Source: Synechococcus sp. UW140 (GTDB lineage Bacteria > Cyanobacteriota > Cyanobacteriia > PCC-6307 > Cyanobiaceae). Taken from it: a stretch of 64,000 nt of DNA. Within the stretch, counting starts at the first letter, position 1; each line of letters starts with the position of its first letter. Positions 1 to 9,749 of the stretch are shown one piece after another. Below the pieces are notes generated by a model that saw nothing but the letters and a program-made list of their open reading frames with translations, was not told where the DNA came from and ran no database searches. The translations under genes were made by a program, and so were the position numbers. Location of the stretch: the NCBI RefSeq assembly GCF_900474295.1, contig NZ_UCOB01000025.1, positions 1 to 64,000 on the forward strand, written 5' to 3'.

Positions 1-149
1 TGCTGATGGCTCAGCAGCGGCACACGACCGATATCACGCAGATACGAACGCACCATGTCGACATCTGCCACGACCGAGCGAGACCCGGTAGGCCGACGCG
101 TTTTGGAGTTGGCGGAAGCAGCTGGGGCGAGAGCAGTTGCGGCGATCAT
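1..149 (-). CDS. RNA polymerase sigma-70 family factor, N-terminal fragment (cut by window edge)
   Basis: Only the first 49 codons are inside the window; the gene runs off the left end. The protein opens with an Ala/Ser-rich stretch (about residues 1-28) and then reads DMVRSYLRDIGRVPLLSHQ. That is the region 1.2 motif of cyanobacterial RpoD-type sigma factors, normally followed by regions 2 to 4. The ATG at 149 is preceded on the minus strand by AAAGGAG, a good ribosome binding site. The short N-terminus before region 1.2 suggests a group 2 (non-essential, stress or light-responsive) factor rather than the long principal sigma, but this is inference from 49 residues. A 9-bp direct repeat lies just upstream (177-208). 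Confidence 0.85.
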   Translation of the reverse strand, partial: MIAATALAPAASANSKTRRPTGSRSVVADVDMVRSYLRDIGRVPLLSHQ

Positions 150-176
150 GCGTGCTCCTTTGCGTTCATTGCGTTA

Positions 177-208
177 TGTAAAGAGTACCCCTAAAGAAGT
201 GTAAAGAG
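177..208 (-). promoter_or_regulatory. 9-bp direct repeat upstream of the sigma factor gene
   Basis: TGTAAAGAG occurs twice on the plus strand, at 177-185 and 200-208, with starts 23 bp apart, about two helical turns. On the coding strand of the sigma gene this reads CTCTTTACA twice, 30-60 bases ahead of its ATG. The spacing fits a tandem operator, or alternatively overlapping promoter elements (TTTACA resembles a -35 box). No known cyanobacterial operator consensus was recognised, so the role is inference. Confidence 0.35.
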
Positions 209-261
209 ACTCTCAGGAAAGAAACGGCCGCAAAATTAGGTAATTATCCCTAGGGAGCCTC

Positions 262-1644
262 TCAGGCCGCTAGGGGGAGATTGGCCAGCAGCCAGGCCGC
301 GGTGCTGAGATAGATGATGACGCCAGCCACATCGGTGGCGGTGGTGATGAAGGGAGCCGACATCAGCGCCGGATCCAGGCCCATGCGATTGAACAAAAGC
401 GGTAACGCCGCTCCAGCCGTAGCCGCCAAGGTGGTGATCGCCATCAGGCTGATGCCCACCGCCGCAGCGACCAAGGGCCCTCCACCACGCCACCAAGCGA
501 ACGGAACCACCACCAACAACATCAGCAAGCCCAGCAAGGCGCCGGCAATCGCCTCACGCACCACCACCCATAGGGGTCCAAGCGCCTGAATGCGCTGGGT
601 GCTCAAACCACGAATCACCACTGTGGAACTCTGGGCACCAACGTTGCCGCCGCTACCCGTCAGCAAAGGAATGAAAGCGGTCAGCAACACCACCTCCTTC
701 AGCACCTGCTCGTTGAGGGCAATCACCTCCGAGGTGAAAAAGCTGGCCACCACCAACACCGTGAGCCAGACCACCCGGCGGCGGGCCACTGTGAATAGGT
801 TGCTCTGGAAGTAATCGTCTTCATCACCCGCCTGCACAGCACCTGCTGCATACAGGTCACGGGTTGCTTCCTGTTCGATCACGTCGATCACGTCATCAAC
901 AGTGACGATGCCCACCAAGCGCTGCTCAAGGTCCACCACGGGAACAGCCAAGAAGTCATAGCGCTGGATCGCACGAGCCACCTCCTCCTGATCAGTGTTG
1001 GTGCGCACACTCACCACATCCCGTGTCATCACATCGCCGACTTGATCATCTGGATCGGCCGTGACCAGATCGCGAAGGGACAGGATGCCAGTGAGATGGC
1101 GCTCCCCATCGGTGACATAGAGGCTGTAAATCGTCTCCGTGTCCCGAGCGCGACGACGCACGATCGTGAGCGCCTGAGCGGCACTGTGGAACTCCTTGAG
1201 GTCAATGAACTCAGTCGTCATTAGACGGCCGGCGGTCTCCGCCTCATAACCCAGCAACTGTGCGGTCACCCGACGCTCCGCCGGGCTCAGCTCCATCAAC
1301 AACCGACGCACCACCTTGGCGGGAAGTTCATCAAACAACCGCACACGGTCGTCGGGTGACATCTCCTCAACGAGCTCCAGCACCTCTCCTGAGCGCAGTC
1401 GCTCCAGCAGGCTCTGCTGCACAGCCGGCTCGAGATATTCATACACCTCGATCGCTTCATCCTTGCTCAGCAAACGGAAGGCGAGAGCCTGCAACGTTCG
1501 CGGCAGGCTGCCGATCGCCTCGGCAATATCCACAGGCTGAACAGGCTCCAGCAACAATTTGACGGCGTCGTAATTACCCGCCGCCAGCATTGATTCCAGC
1601 TGCTGGGTCACCACGGACGCGACCACCCCAGTTGCCTCGTCCAT
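262..1644 (-). CDS. mgtE: Magnesium transporter MgtE
   Basis: Mg2+ channel/transporter of the plasma membrane, 460 aa, the usual family length. The order of domains is complete: a helical MgtE N domain (about residues 25-125), two CBS domains (about 130-260, containing VTADPDDQVGDVMTRDVVSV), and a C-terminal membrane domain of about five helices starting near residue 290. The family signature PLLTGSGGNVGAQS is present in the pore region. The N and CBS domains are known in the family to sense cytosolic Mg2+ and gate the pore. The gene starts at an ATG and is divergent from the glutathione peroxidase gene. Downstream on the same strand is the sigma factor, but a gap of 112 bases with its own repeat argues against a shared transcript. 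Confidence 0.95.
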   Translation of the reverse strand: MDEATGVVASVVTQQLESMLAAGNYDAVKLLLEPVQPVDIAEAIGSLPRTLQALAFRLLSKDEAIEVYEYLEPAVQQSLLERLRSGEVLELVEEMSPDDRVRLFDELPAKVVRRLLMELSPAERRVTAQLLGYEAETAGRLMTTEFIDLKEFHSAAQALTIVRRRARDTETIYSLYVTDGERHLTGILSLRDLVTADPDDQVGDVMTRDVVSVRTNTDQEEVARAIQRYDFLAVPVVDLEQRLVGIVTVDDVIDVIEQEATRDLYAAGAVQAGDEDDYFQSNLFTVARRRVVWLTVLVVASFFTSEVIALNEQVLKEVVLLTAFIPLLTGSGGNVGAQSSTVVIRGLSTQRIQALGPLWVVVREAIAGALLGLLMLLVVVPFAWWRGGGPLVAAAVGISLMAITTLAATAGAALPLLFNRMGLDPALMSAPFITTATDVAGVIIYLSTAAWLLANLPLAA

Positions 1645-1726
1645 CGGCCTGTGGTCTGGGCCTGCTCAGTGTATGGCGCATGGCTGCACCAAACAGTTCC
1701 CAGCTAGTGTTTTCGCTCCTAATCGG

Positions 1727-2212
1727 ATGAGCATGGGCCTGAATGTGAATGGAGTGACCGTGCGCGGCGCCGATGGCAATGACAAAAGCCTCAGCGACTA
1801 CGCCGGCAATGTGCTGCTGATCGTGAATGTGGCCAGTCGCTGCGGCTTCACCAAGCAGTATTCCGGCCTGGAAGCACTCAACAAAACCTATGGGTCTCAG
1901 GGCCTACGCGTGCTGGGATTCCCCTGCAACGACTTTGGTGGTCAGGAACCCGGCACGCTTGAAGAAATCCAAGCCTTCTGCTCTACCAGCTACGGCGCCA
2001 GCTTCGAGCTGTTCGACAAAGTGCACGCCATGGGCACGACAACCGAGCCTTACTCCACTCTCAATCAGATGGAGCCGGCCGGTGATGTGGCCTGGAACTT
2101 TGAGAAGTTCCTCGTGGGCAAGGACGGCAGCGTGATCGCACGCTTCAAGAGCGGAGTTGAGCCAGAGTCAACCGAATTGAAAACCGCGATCGAAGCGGCA
2201 CTGGCCGGCTAA
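1727..2212 (+). CDS. Glutathione peroxidase family protein (thiol peroxidase)
   Basis: Reduces hydrogen or lipid peroxides with a thiol reductant, usually thioredoxin or NADPH in cyanobacteria. About 161 aa. The motif NVASRCGFTKQYSGLEAL carries the peroxidatic residue as cysteine, not selenocysteine. The second signature GFPCNDFGGQEPGT and the WNFEKFLVGKDG motif (catalytic Trp and Asn) are also present. The reading frame stays open back to 1673, but similarity to the family begins at the ATG pair at 1727 and 1733, so one of these is the start. It stands alone, divergent from mgtE, and ends 8 bases before the convergent crcB pair. Role in oxidative-stress defence is inferred from the family. 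Confidence 0.93.
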   Translation: MSMGLNVNGVTVRGADGNDKSLSDYAGNVLLIVNVASRCGFTKQYSGLEALNKTYGSQGLRVLGFPCNDFGGQEPGTLEEIQAFCSTSYGASFELFDKVHAMGTTTEPYSTLNQMEPAGDVAWNFEKFLVGKDGSVIARFKSGVEPESTELKTAIEAALAG

Positions 2213-2220
2213 GCCTCAGC

Positions 2221-2616
2221 TCAACGGGTCGGTGCCGGGGCCGTTAGGGCCCGACCGACCCAAAATCCAAGTGCTGCGGCGCCAACACCCAGGCCAAGGG
2301 TCAAGCCAATCAGGCCCAGGGCCTCAACCCATTGCCCAGAAGCAATCAGCTCAACACTGTTCACCATCCAACTGCTGAACGTGGTGAGCGATCCACAAAA
2401 ACCAATGCCGAGGAGGAGCTGACGGCGGGGGCGACTGGGACATCCAGCCAACAAGCCCAGCACCAAGGCACCGACCACATTGGCGACGAGATCCTTCTCG
2501 CCGAGGTGCAGACCCAGTTGCCAGCGCAACACTGCCCCGGGAACAGCACCGATCGCCACCAGAACAAGCTCCGACAACTCCTGCTGAAGAGTGAATCGGC
2601 TCGTCTTCGCCTCCAT
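2221..2616 (-). CDS. crcB: Fluoride ion channel, CrcB/Fluc subunit (second copy)
   Basis: Small four-helix membrane protein, 131 aa, of the Fluc fluoride exporter family. It shows GAVPGAVLRWQLG, the pore asparagine region NVVGALVLGLLAG and the signature GFCGSLTTFSSW. The start is set by coupling: its ATG (2614-2616) overlaps the TGA of the upstream crcB by one base, as TGATG. The two copies differ in sequence and are read as a pair, which in the family usually means a heterodimeric antiparallel channel. It is the last gene of the gyrB - SH3 - crcB - crcB unit and ends 8 bases from the convergent peroxidase gene. Confidence 0.92.
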   Translation of the reverse strand: MEAKTSRFTLQQELSELVLVAIGAVPGAVLRWQLGLHLGEKDLVANVVGALVLGLLAGCPSRPRRQLLLGIGFCGSLTTFSSWMVNSVELIASGQWVEALGLIGLTLGLGVGAAALGFWVGRALTAPAPTR

Positions 2617-3017
2617 CAGGCCACCCCGAGGCCATAGCCGAGTGCAGCCACCAGTAAGCCACCCAGAACCGAACCGACAGCGAGCACAAAGCATTCCAGC
2701 CACTGATGGGCCCTCAGGGTGTTGAGCAACTCAACCGCAAAGGTAGAAAAGGTACTGAGACTGCCAAAGAAACCGGTAGCGATCAGCAATAGCAACGGTG
2801 CAGTCGCTGTGGCGGGCTGGCATTTGCCACTCACGGTCAGTCCTGCCACAAGACCGAGACCAAACGCCGCGATCAGGTTGACCGCAAACGTTCCCCAGTG
2901 TTTACGCGGCACCATCGGTTCGTAGTGGTTAACCACCCGAAGTCGCAACCACGCACCTGGAATGGCCCCCAATCCCACTAGGGCGACCTGACGGGTGAAC
3001 AACAGTGCATCAGCCAT
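2616..3017 (-). CDS. crcB: Fluoride ion channel, CrcB/Fluc subunit (first copy)
   Basis: Fluc family membrane protein, 133 aa, four predicted helices. Motifs are [17 protein letters not shown] at the N-terminus, [15 protein letters not shown] with the conserved pore Asn, and [15 protein letters not shown]. The frame is open further upstream, but the ATG at 3017 matches the family start and lies inside the last codons of the SH3 gene (8-base overlap). No fluoride riboswitch can sit in front of it because there is no intergenic space, so expression presumably follows gyrB unless an internal promoter exists. Confidence 0.92.
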   Translation of the reverse strand: MADALLFTRQVALVGLGAIPGAWLRLRVVNHYEPMVPRKHWGTFAVNLIAAFGLGLVAGLTVSGKCQPATATAPLLLLIATGFFGSLSTFSTFAVELLNTLRAHQWLECFVLAVGSVLGGLLVAALGYGLGVA

Positions 3018-3347
3018 GCATCCAGCCCCGCTGGACCGCACCAGGATGGTCAATACCAACGGTTGAGGCCACCTCAACTTGCAGCCACTCCTCACCGTTT
3101 TCACATCGCCAACTCCGCAAAACCCGCAGCGGGGTGCCCAAGTCGAGTCGACGCAGAGAGGGCGCATTCACCCTGGGGGAGGCATGCAAAAGATCGTGGG
3201 AACCACTGATCAACGGCCCACCACCATCACGACGTCGCACTTCTGGAAGACGTCGATCTGCTCCTCCAGCGGGAAGGGCCGCCGGGGCCAGCAGAGCAAC
3301 ACCGAGCAGCCAGCTCCAGCGCATCGCGGTAACCAGCGAAGCCTGCA

Positions 3348-3348
<1 letters not shown>
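3010..3348 (-). CDS. Small exported SH3-like domain protein
   Basis: 112 aa. A hydrophobic signal peptide follows a short basic start ([20 protein letters not shown], residues 9-28). The rest looks like one bacterial SH3 domain: [17 protein letters not shown], then TPLRVLRSW and EEWLQVEV, the pattern of SH3b modules that bind cell-wall peptides. The ATG at 3348 overlaps the gyrB stop codon by one base (TGATG), so it is almost certainly translated by re-initiation after gyrB. A second ATG at 3324 is possible. Periplasmic location and wall binding are inferred; the biological link to gyrase or fluoride export is unknown. Confidence 0.75.
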
Positions 3349-5342
<1,994 letters not shown>

Positions 5343-5434
5343 TCAGGCTGAATTTACCACCGGTGCACCAGAGGCGCTTGCAGAGGCCTCTGAGGCGTCA
5401 TTTTTCCCAGGGGTGCACCCCCAAGGATTCACCC

Positions 5435-6379
5435 ATGGGCGACACCAGTGCCATTCCCACCAGCCCCGACAATCCCGATCAAGGAGCCAATCATCCCCTT
5501 GTGATCGTGGTGCTGGGCCCCACCGCCAGTGGAAAGACGGCGCTTGGAATCGCCCTGGCCCAGCAGCTGCAACTCGAGGTGATCAATGTCGATTCCCGCC
5601 AGCTCTACAGGGGGATGAACGTGGGTACCGCCAAACCCACACTCGCCCAGCAAGCCGAGGTCACCCACCACCTGCTCGACCTGCGCAATCCAGACCAGCC
5701 TCTAACACTCCAGGAATTTCAGGGCGTGGCGCTGGAGGCGGTGAACCGCTCGATCGCAACACGGAGCATGGCCCTCCTGGTGGGAGGAAGCGGTCTCTAC
5801 CTCAAATCCCTCACCAGCGGTCTCAAGCCACCTGCAGTCGCGCCACAGCCTCAGCTACGCGCCCAGATGGAACAGCTCGGCCAACCGCTCTGCCATGCAC
5901 TGCTGCAACAGTCAGATCCAGAGGCCAGTCGTCGGATCGCACCGGCCGACGCGGTGCGCACCCAACGCGCCCTTGAGGTGCTCTATGCGACAGGACGCAC
6001 CATCAGCAGCCAGCAAAGTGCCAGCCCCCCGCCCTGGCGAGTGCTGGAGCTGGGCCTCGACCCCATCGACCTGCGTCAGCGAATCACCCATCGAACACGC
6101 CAGCTCTACGTGGATGGGTTGGTGGAGGAAACGGATCTGCTGCGCCAGCGCTTCGGTGCTGACCTCCCCCTCCTTCAGACCATCGGCTACGGGGAAGCAC
6201 TGCAGGAACTGGACGGAACCCTGAGTCGCGAGGATGCAATTGCGATCACCTCCCGACGCACCCAACAGTTCGCCAAACGCCAGCGAACTTGGTTTCGCCG
6301 CCAGCATCAACCCCACTGGCTGAGGAGTAAGGAACCCTTTAACGAAGCGATGAATCTGATCAAAGGAGGTCTAGTGTGA
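5435..6379 (+). CDS. miaA: tRNA dimethylallyltransferase MiaA
   Basis: Transfers a dimethylallyl group to adenosine 37 of tRNAs that read codons starting with U. 314 aa. The P-loop [11 protein letters not shown] lies near residue 27, followed by [18 protein letters not shown], the substrate-binding DSRQ motif, then [12 protein letters not shown] and [12 protein letters not shown]. The C-terminal part has [16 protein letters not shown], the tRNA-binding motif. The frame is open back to 5300, inside gyrB, but the ATG at 5435 gives the usual short N-terminus. Followed by infC after 65 bases. Confidence 0.95.
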   Translation: MGDTSAIPTSPDNPDQGANHPLVIVVLGPTASGKTALGIALAQQLQLEVINVDSRQLYRGMNVGTAKPTLAQQAEVTHHLLDLRNPDQPLTLQEFQGVALEAVNRSIATRSMALLVGGSGLYLKSLTSGLKPPAVAPQPQLRAQMEQLGQPLCHALLQQSDPEASRRIAPADAVRTQRALEVLYATGRTISSQQSASPPPWRVLELGLDPIDLRQRITHRTRQLYVDGLVEETDLLRQRFGADLPLLQTIGYGEALQELDGTLSREDAIAITSRRTQQFAKRQRTWFRRQHQPHWLRSKEPFNEAMNLIKGGLV

Positions 6380-6444
6380 GAGGAGAAGTGCCTGCGTTTG
6401 TCCAAGCTGGGCCGCCGTCCTTCCCTGTTCCCTCAACACCCTGA

Positions 6445-7104
6445 ATGGCTCCACGTCCCCGTTTTGATCGACGCGCTCCTGTTCGTGAGCTCCCCAACAT
6501 CAACGAACGCATCAATTATCCGCAGCTGCGAGTTGTTGATGCTGATGGCACCCAGCTTGGCGTGATCGACAGGGAAGAGGCGCTGTCTGTCGCCCAGGAA
6601 CGCGAACTTGACCTGGTGCTGGTGAGCGAAAAAGCCGATCCTCCGGTCTGCCGGATCATGGATTACGGCAAGTTCAAATTTGAGCAAGAAAAGAAGGCCA
6701 AAGAAGCCAAGAAAAAGTCGCATCAGACCGAGGTCAAAGAGGTCAAGATGCGCTACAAAATTGACCTGCATGACTACGACGTCCGCATTGGCCAAGCCCA
6801 GCGTTTCCTCAAGGCCGGTGACAAGGTGAAATGCACCGTGATCTTCCGCGGTCGGGAGATTCAGCACACCGCCCTCGCCGAAGTGTTGCTGCGGCGGATG
6901 GCCAAGGATCTTGAAGAGCAGGCCGAAATCCAACAGCCTCCGAAGCGCGAAGGCCGCAACATGATCATGTTCCTCACACCGCGCAAGACGCCGCTGGTGA
7001 AGAAGGACAAGGACGACGACCAACCCGTCGTGAAGGCAGTGCGGACCATCACCGCCCCGCCCCGTGCGGCAAGGATGAGCGGCAAAAGCGGCACCACCCC
7101 ATAA
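6445..7104 (+). CDS. infC: Translation initiation factor IF-3
   Basis: Binds the 30S subunit and checks initiator tRNA pairing. 219 aa. The N-domain contains [20 protein letters not shown] and the linker is Lys-rich ([20 protein letters not shown]). The C-domain has the family signature [15 protein letters not shown] and ends with a non-conserved basic tail. It starts at ATG rather than the AUU of E. coli, so the classic AUU-based autoregulation is not expected. Unlike many bacteria, its usual neighbours rpmI and rplT are not adjacent here but lie near 49.4 kb. Confidence 0.96.
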   Translation: MAPRPRFDRRAPVRELPNINERINYPQLRVVDADGTQLGVIDREEALSVAQERELDLVLVSEKADPPVCRIMDYGKFKFEQEKKAKEAKKKSHQTEVKEVKMRYKIDLHDYDVRIGQAQRFLKAGDKVKCTVIFRGREIQHTALAEVLLRRMAKDLEEQAEIQQPPKREGRNMIMFLTPRKTPLVKKDKDDDQPVVKAVRTITAPPRAARMSGKSGTTP

Positions 7105-7107
7105 CGC

Positions 7108-7860
7108 TCAAGCGTGAAGGTGGTCGAGCAACAGCTGCCAACCCAGCTGTGCCGCTGCTGGATCATGGCTGCTGCGAGCTTCACACATGAAGCCATGATC
7201 AGCCCCATCAATGCCCACATAGCGCAACCGCTCTCCTGAAGGGTCAGATGCTCTCAAGGCATCGGCTATCTGCTGCTGATCCGCTGGTGGAATCAGCGGA
7301 TCAGCTGTGGCGCAAATGCAGGTGAGGTTGCCAGCGACTCGAACCAAGAGCTCCAAACTGGGCGGCCCTCCACCAGGGCGCCTTTGGCAAACACCAGCAC
7401 CGTAAAAGTCGAAACTGCTCTGCACCTCTGGAAGCGTGGCCGCAAGCAGGGCAGCATGGCCCCCGAAACAAAACCCCAACACTGTGAGCTCCGTGCAGCC
7501 CTGCGTCCGCAGCCAGGCAGCGGCATGACGCACATCAGCGAGGATCCCCGCCATGGTGGTGCTGTCTTTATGACGGCGGCCCTCCGCCAGCGCATCCGGG
7601 TCGTAACCCAACTCCAACTGCGGCGCTGTGCGTGCAAACAGCGGCATGGCCAGCGCCGGCACCCCTTCTGCAGCGATCCGATCAGCAATGCTGCGCACCC
7701 AGGCATTCACACCAAAAACCTCAGGCAGCACGAGAACAGCACGAAAACGAGACTGTTTAGTGTCATTTACCGGCGCCCACCAACAGCGCAGTGGTGCATG
7801 CGAACGGGCAATGGTGTGCCAATGAGAAGGAGTTCTTAAAGCGCGCTCAGGAATTGGCAT
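7108..7860 (-). CDS. Dienelactone hydrolase family alpha/beta hydrolase
   Basis: About 250 aa. The fold is recognised by VLVLPEVFGVNAWVRSIADR, the nucleophile elbow GFCFGGHAAL with cysteine as nucleophile, the acid residue in CATADPLIPP, and the catalytic histidine in GADHGFMCEARSS. All three residues of the Cys-Asp-His triad are therefore present. The substrate is unknown; in cyanobacteria these are generic ester or lactone hydrolases. The start is uncertain: the ATG at 7860 gives about 35 residues before the conserved part, and a later GTG could be used. Convergent with infC (3 bases apart) and divergent from the GntR regulator. Confidence 0.85.
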   Translation of the reverse strand: MPIPERALRTPSHWHTIARSHAPLRCWWAPVNDTKQSRFRAVLVLPEVFGVNAWVRSIADRIAAEGVPALAMPLFARTAPQLELGYDPDALAEGRRHKDSTTMAGILADVRHAAAWLRTQGCTELTVLGFCFGGHAALLAATLPEVQSSFDFYGAGVCQRRPGGGPPSLELLVRVAGNLTCICATADPLIPPADQQQIADALRASDPSGERLRYVGIDGADHGFMCEARSSHDPAAAQLGWQLLLDHLHA

Positions 7861-7939
7861 CAGGACACAGACCACCCAACCAATTGTCACCAGGACGATC
7901 ACTTCTTAGGGTGGCCGCAATTCGATCCGGTCCACCGGC

Positions 7940-8929
7940 GTGCGATTCCACATTCAGCAGGAAAGCGACATTCCGGCTTCGACCCAGCTCTACAACCAGA
8001 TCTGCTTCGCGATCGCCGCCCGGCACTACCCGCCAGGCCACCGGCTACCCAGCACCCGCCAGCTCGCGATGCAGACCGGTCTGCACCGCAACACCATCAG
8101 CAAGGTCTATCGCCAGCTGGAAACTGACGGTGTGGTGGAAGCGATGGCCGGGTCTGGCATTTACGTGCGTGACCAGCAAAAACCCCGAGAAGTGCGCACC
8201 CCTGTGCACATCCGCAACCGTGGGGTTACAGATCTCGACCGCGAAGTGCGTAAATGCGTGGACGGACTCCTCAATGCCGGCTGCACCCTCCAGCAGACCC
8301 GTGAACTGCTCACGCGCGAGATCGACTGGCGACTGCGCTGCGGCGCGCGGGTGCTGGTGAGCACTCCCAGGGAAGATATCGGCGCCTCCATGCTGATTGC
8401 AGAAGAACTCGAGCCGAGCCTGGATGTACCTGTTGAGGTGGTGCCAATGGAGGAGCTCGAGAGTGTGCTGGAGAGCGCCAGCAATGGCACCGTGGTGACA
8501 AGCCGCTACTTCTTGCAACCGATCGAAGAGCTGGCCAAACGCCATGGCGTGCGCGCGGTGGCAGTGGATCTGAACGACTTCCGCGAAGAACTCAATCTGC
8601 TCAAGGAACTCAGAGCCGGCAGCTGTGTGGGCCTGGTGAGCATCAGCCCGGGCATCCTGCGTGCCGCCGAGGTGATTCTGCACAGCATGCGGGGCAATGA
8701 ACTGCTGTTGATGACCGCAACTCCAGATGTGGGAAGCCGTCTACTGGCACTGCTGCGGGCCTCCAGCCATGTGCTCTGCGATCGGCCCAGCCTGCCCCTC
8801 GTGGAACAGAGCCTGCGCCAGAATCGGTCCCAGCTGATGCGCATGCCCCAAGTGCACTGTGCTGAGAGCTACCTGAGCAGCGACACGATCGAGCTGCTAC
8901 GCAAAGAGATCGGTCTGCAGACCAACTGA
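7940..8929 (+). CDS. GntR-family transcriptional regulator
   Basis: 329 aa, starting with GTG. The N-terminal winged helix (about residues 10-78) matches GntR, closest to the YtrA-like type: STQLYNQICFAIAARHYPPG, LPSTRQLAMQTGLHRNTISK, then YRQLETDGVVEAMAGSGIYV. The C-terminal part of about 230 residues has no recognised aminotransferase or UTRA signature. It looks like an alpha/beta domain (for example RVLVSTPREDIGASMLIAEE and VVTSRYFLQPIEEL) that may bind a small effector. It lies 69 bases before cysE on the same strand, so a role in sulfur or serine metabolism is conceivable but only inferred from position. Confidence 0.85.
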   Translation: MRFHIQQESDIPASTQLYNQICFAIAARHYPPGHRLPSTRQLAMQTGLHRNTISKVYRQLETDGVVEAMAGSGIYVRDQQKPREVRTPVHIRNRGVTDLDREVRKCVDGLLNAGCTLQQTRELLTREIDWRLRCGARVLVSTPREDIGASMLIAEELEPSLDVPVEVVPMEELESVLESASNGTVVTSRYFLQPIEELAKRHGVRAVAVDLNDFREELNLLKELRAGSCVGLVSISPGILRAAEVILHSMRGNELLLMTATPDVGSRLLALLRASSHVLCDRPSLPLVEQSLRQNRSQLMRMPQVHCAESYLSSDTIELLRKEIGLQTN

Positions 8930-8998
8930 AAGTCCACAGCCCGAACCCCTGACAGGTGATGATGCCTGCACCAGGCAAGCGTCCAAACTGACAAGGCC

Positions 8999-9736
8999 AT
9001 GTTCAAGCAGATCCGAGCTGACATGGCCCTCATCCGTGAGCGGGACCCTGCGGCACGAGGCGCTCTCGAAATCCTGCTCTGCTATCCAGGCTTTCAGGCC
9101 ATCACAGTCCACCGGCTCAGCCACCGGCTGTGGCACTCCCGCCTACCCCTCAAACTTCCGGCACGGCTTCTGAGCCAGCTAAGCCGTGGCCTAACCGGTA
9201 TCGAAATTCACCCCGGCGCCCGCATCGGCAGCGGCGTGTTTATCGACCACGGCATGGGAGTGGTGATCGGCGAAACCGCCGAGGTGGGTGACCACTGCCT
9301 GCTGTACCAGGGAGTCACCCTGGGAGGAACAGGCAAGGAGAGCGGCAAACGTCACCCCACCCTCGCCAGCAATGTGGTGGTTGGAGCCGGTGCCAAGGTG
9401 CTGGGGGCTTTGAAGATCGGCACCAACACCCGCATTGGAGCAGGCTCAGTGGTGGTGCGAGATGTGGAGGCCGATTCCACCGTGGTCGGGATTCCAGGCA
9501 GGGTGATTCACCAGAGTGGAGTGCGGATCAACCCGTTGGCCCACTCCGCCTTACCAGATGCGGAGGCCAACGTCATTCGCAACCTGATGGAGCGGATCGA
9601 TCAACTGGAAAGCCAGGTGGGCACCCTGCAGGCCTGCCTCAAGGCCGTCGCAGCGGGACGGCCGATCAGTGAGGTGCGTAGTGGCAAATCACAGAACCTC
9701 AAGGACCGAGAGATCCTCGAGTTCTTGGGGGACTGA
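8999..9736 (+). CDS. cysE: Serine O-acetyltransferase
   Basis: First step of cysteine synthesis: L-serine plus acetyl-CoA gives O-acetylserine. 245 aa. The N-terminal helical part contains [20 protein letters not shown]. It is followed by the left-handed beta-helix of hexapeptide repeats with the signature [40 protein letters not shown] and [18 protein letters not shown]. The catalytic His-Asp pair is visible (FIDHGM, and YPGFQA upstream). The C-terminal tail is longer than the minimum, and ends before the convergent secA by 13 bases. Confidence 0.95.
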   Translation: MFKQIRADMALIRERDPAARGALEILLCYPGFQAITVHRLSHRLWHSRLPLKLPARLLSQLSRGLTGIEIHPGARIGSGVFIDHGMGVVIGETAEVGDHCLLYQGVTLGGTGKESGKRHPTLASNVVVGAGAKVLGALKIGTNTRIGAGSVVVRDVEADSTVVGIPGRVIHQSGVRINPLAHSALPDAEANVIRNLMERIDQLESQVGTLQACLKAVAAGRPISEVRSGKSQNLKDREILEFLGD

Positions 9737-9749
9737 CCAGGGGAGACGA

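Noticed and set aside
1673-1726. Upstream start for the glutathione peroxidase at 1673
   Set aside because: Extra 18 residues lack family similarity and overlap the mgtE promoter region; the ATG at 1727 or 1733 fits better.
2221-3017. Two adjacent crcB genes considered as a frameshifted single gene
   Set aside because: Each has its own start, full set of family motifs and about 130 residues; they are paralogues, not halves.
8009-8016. HIP1-type palindrome GCGATCGC (also at 55839-55846)
   Set aside because: Only isolated copies were noticed, which is expected by chance in GC-rich DNA and does not suggest a HIP1-rich genome.
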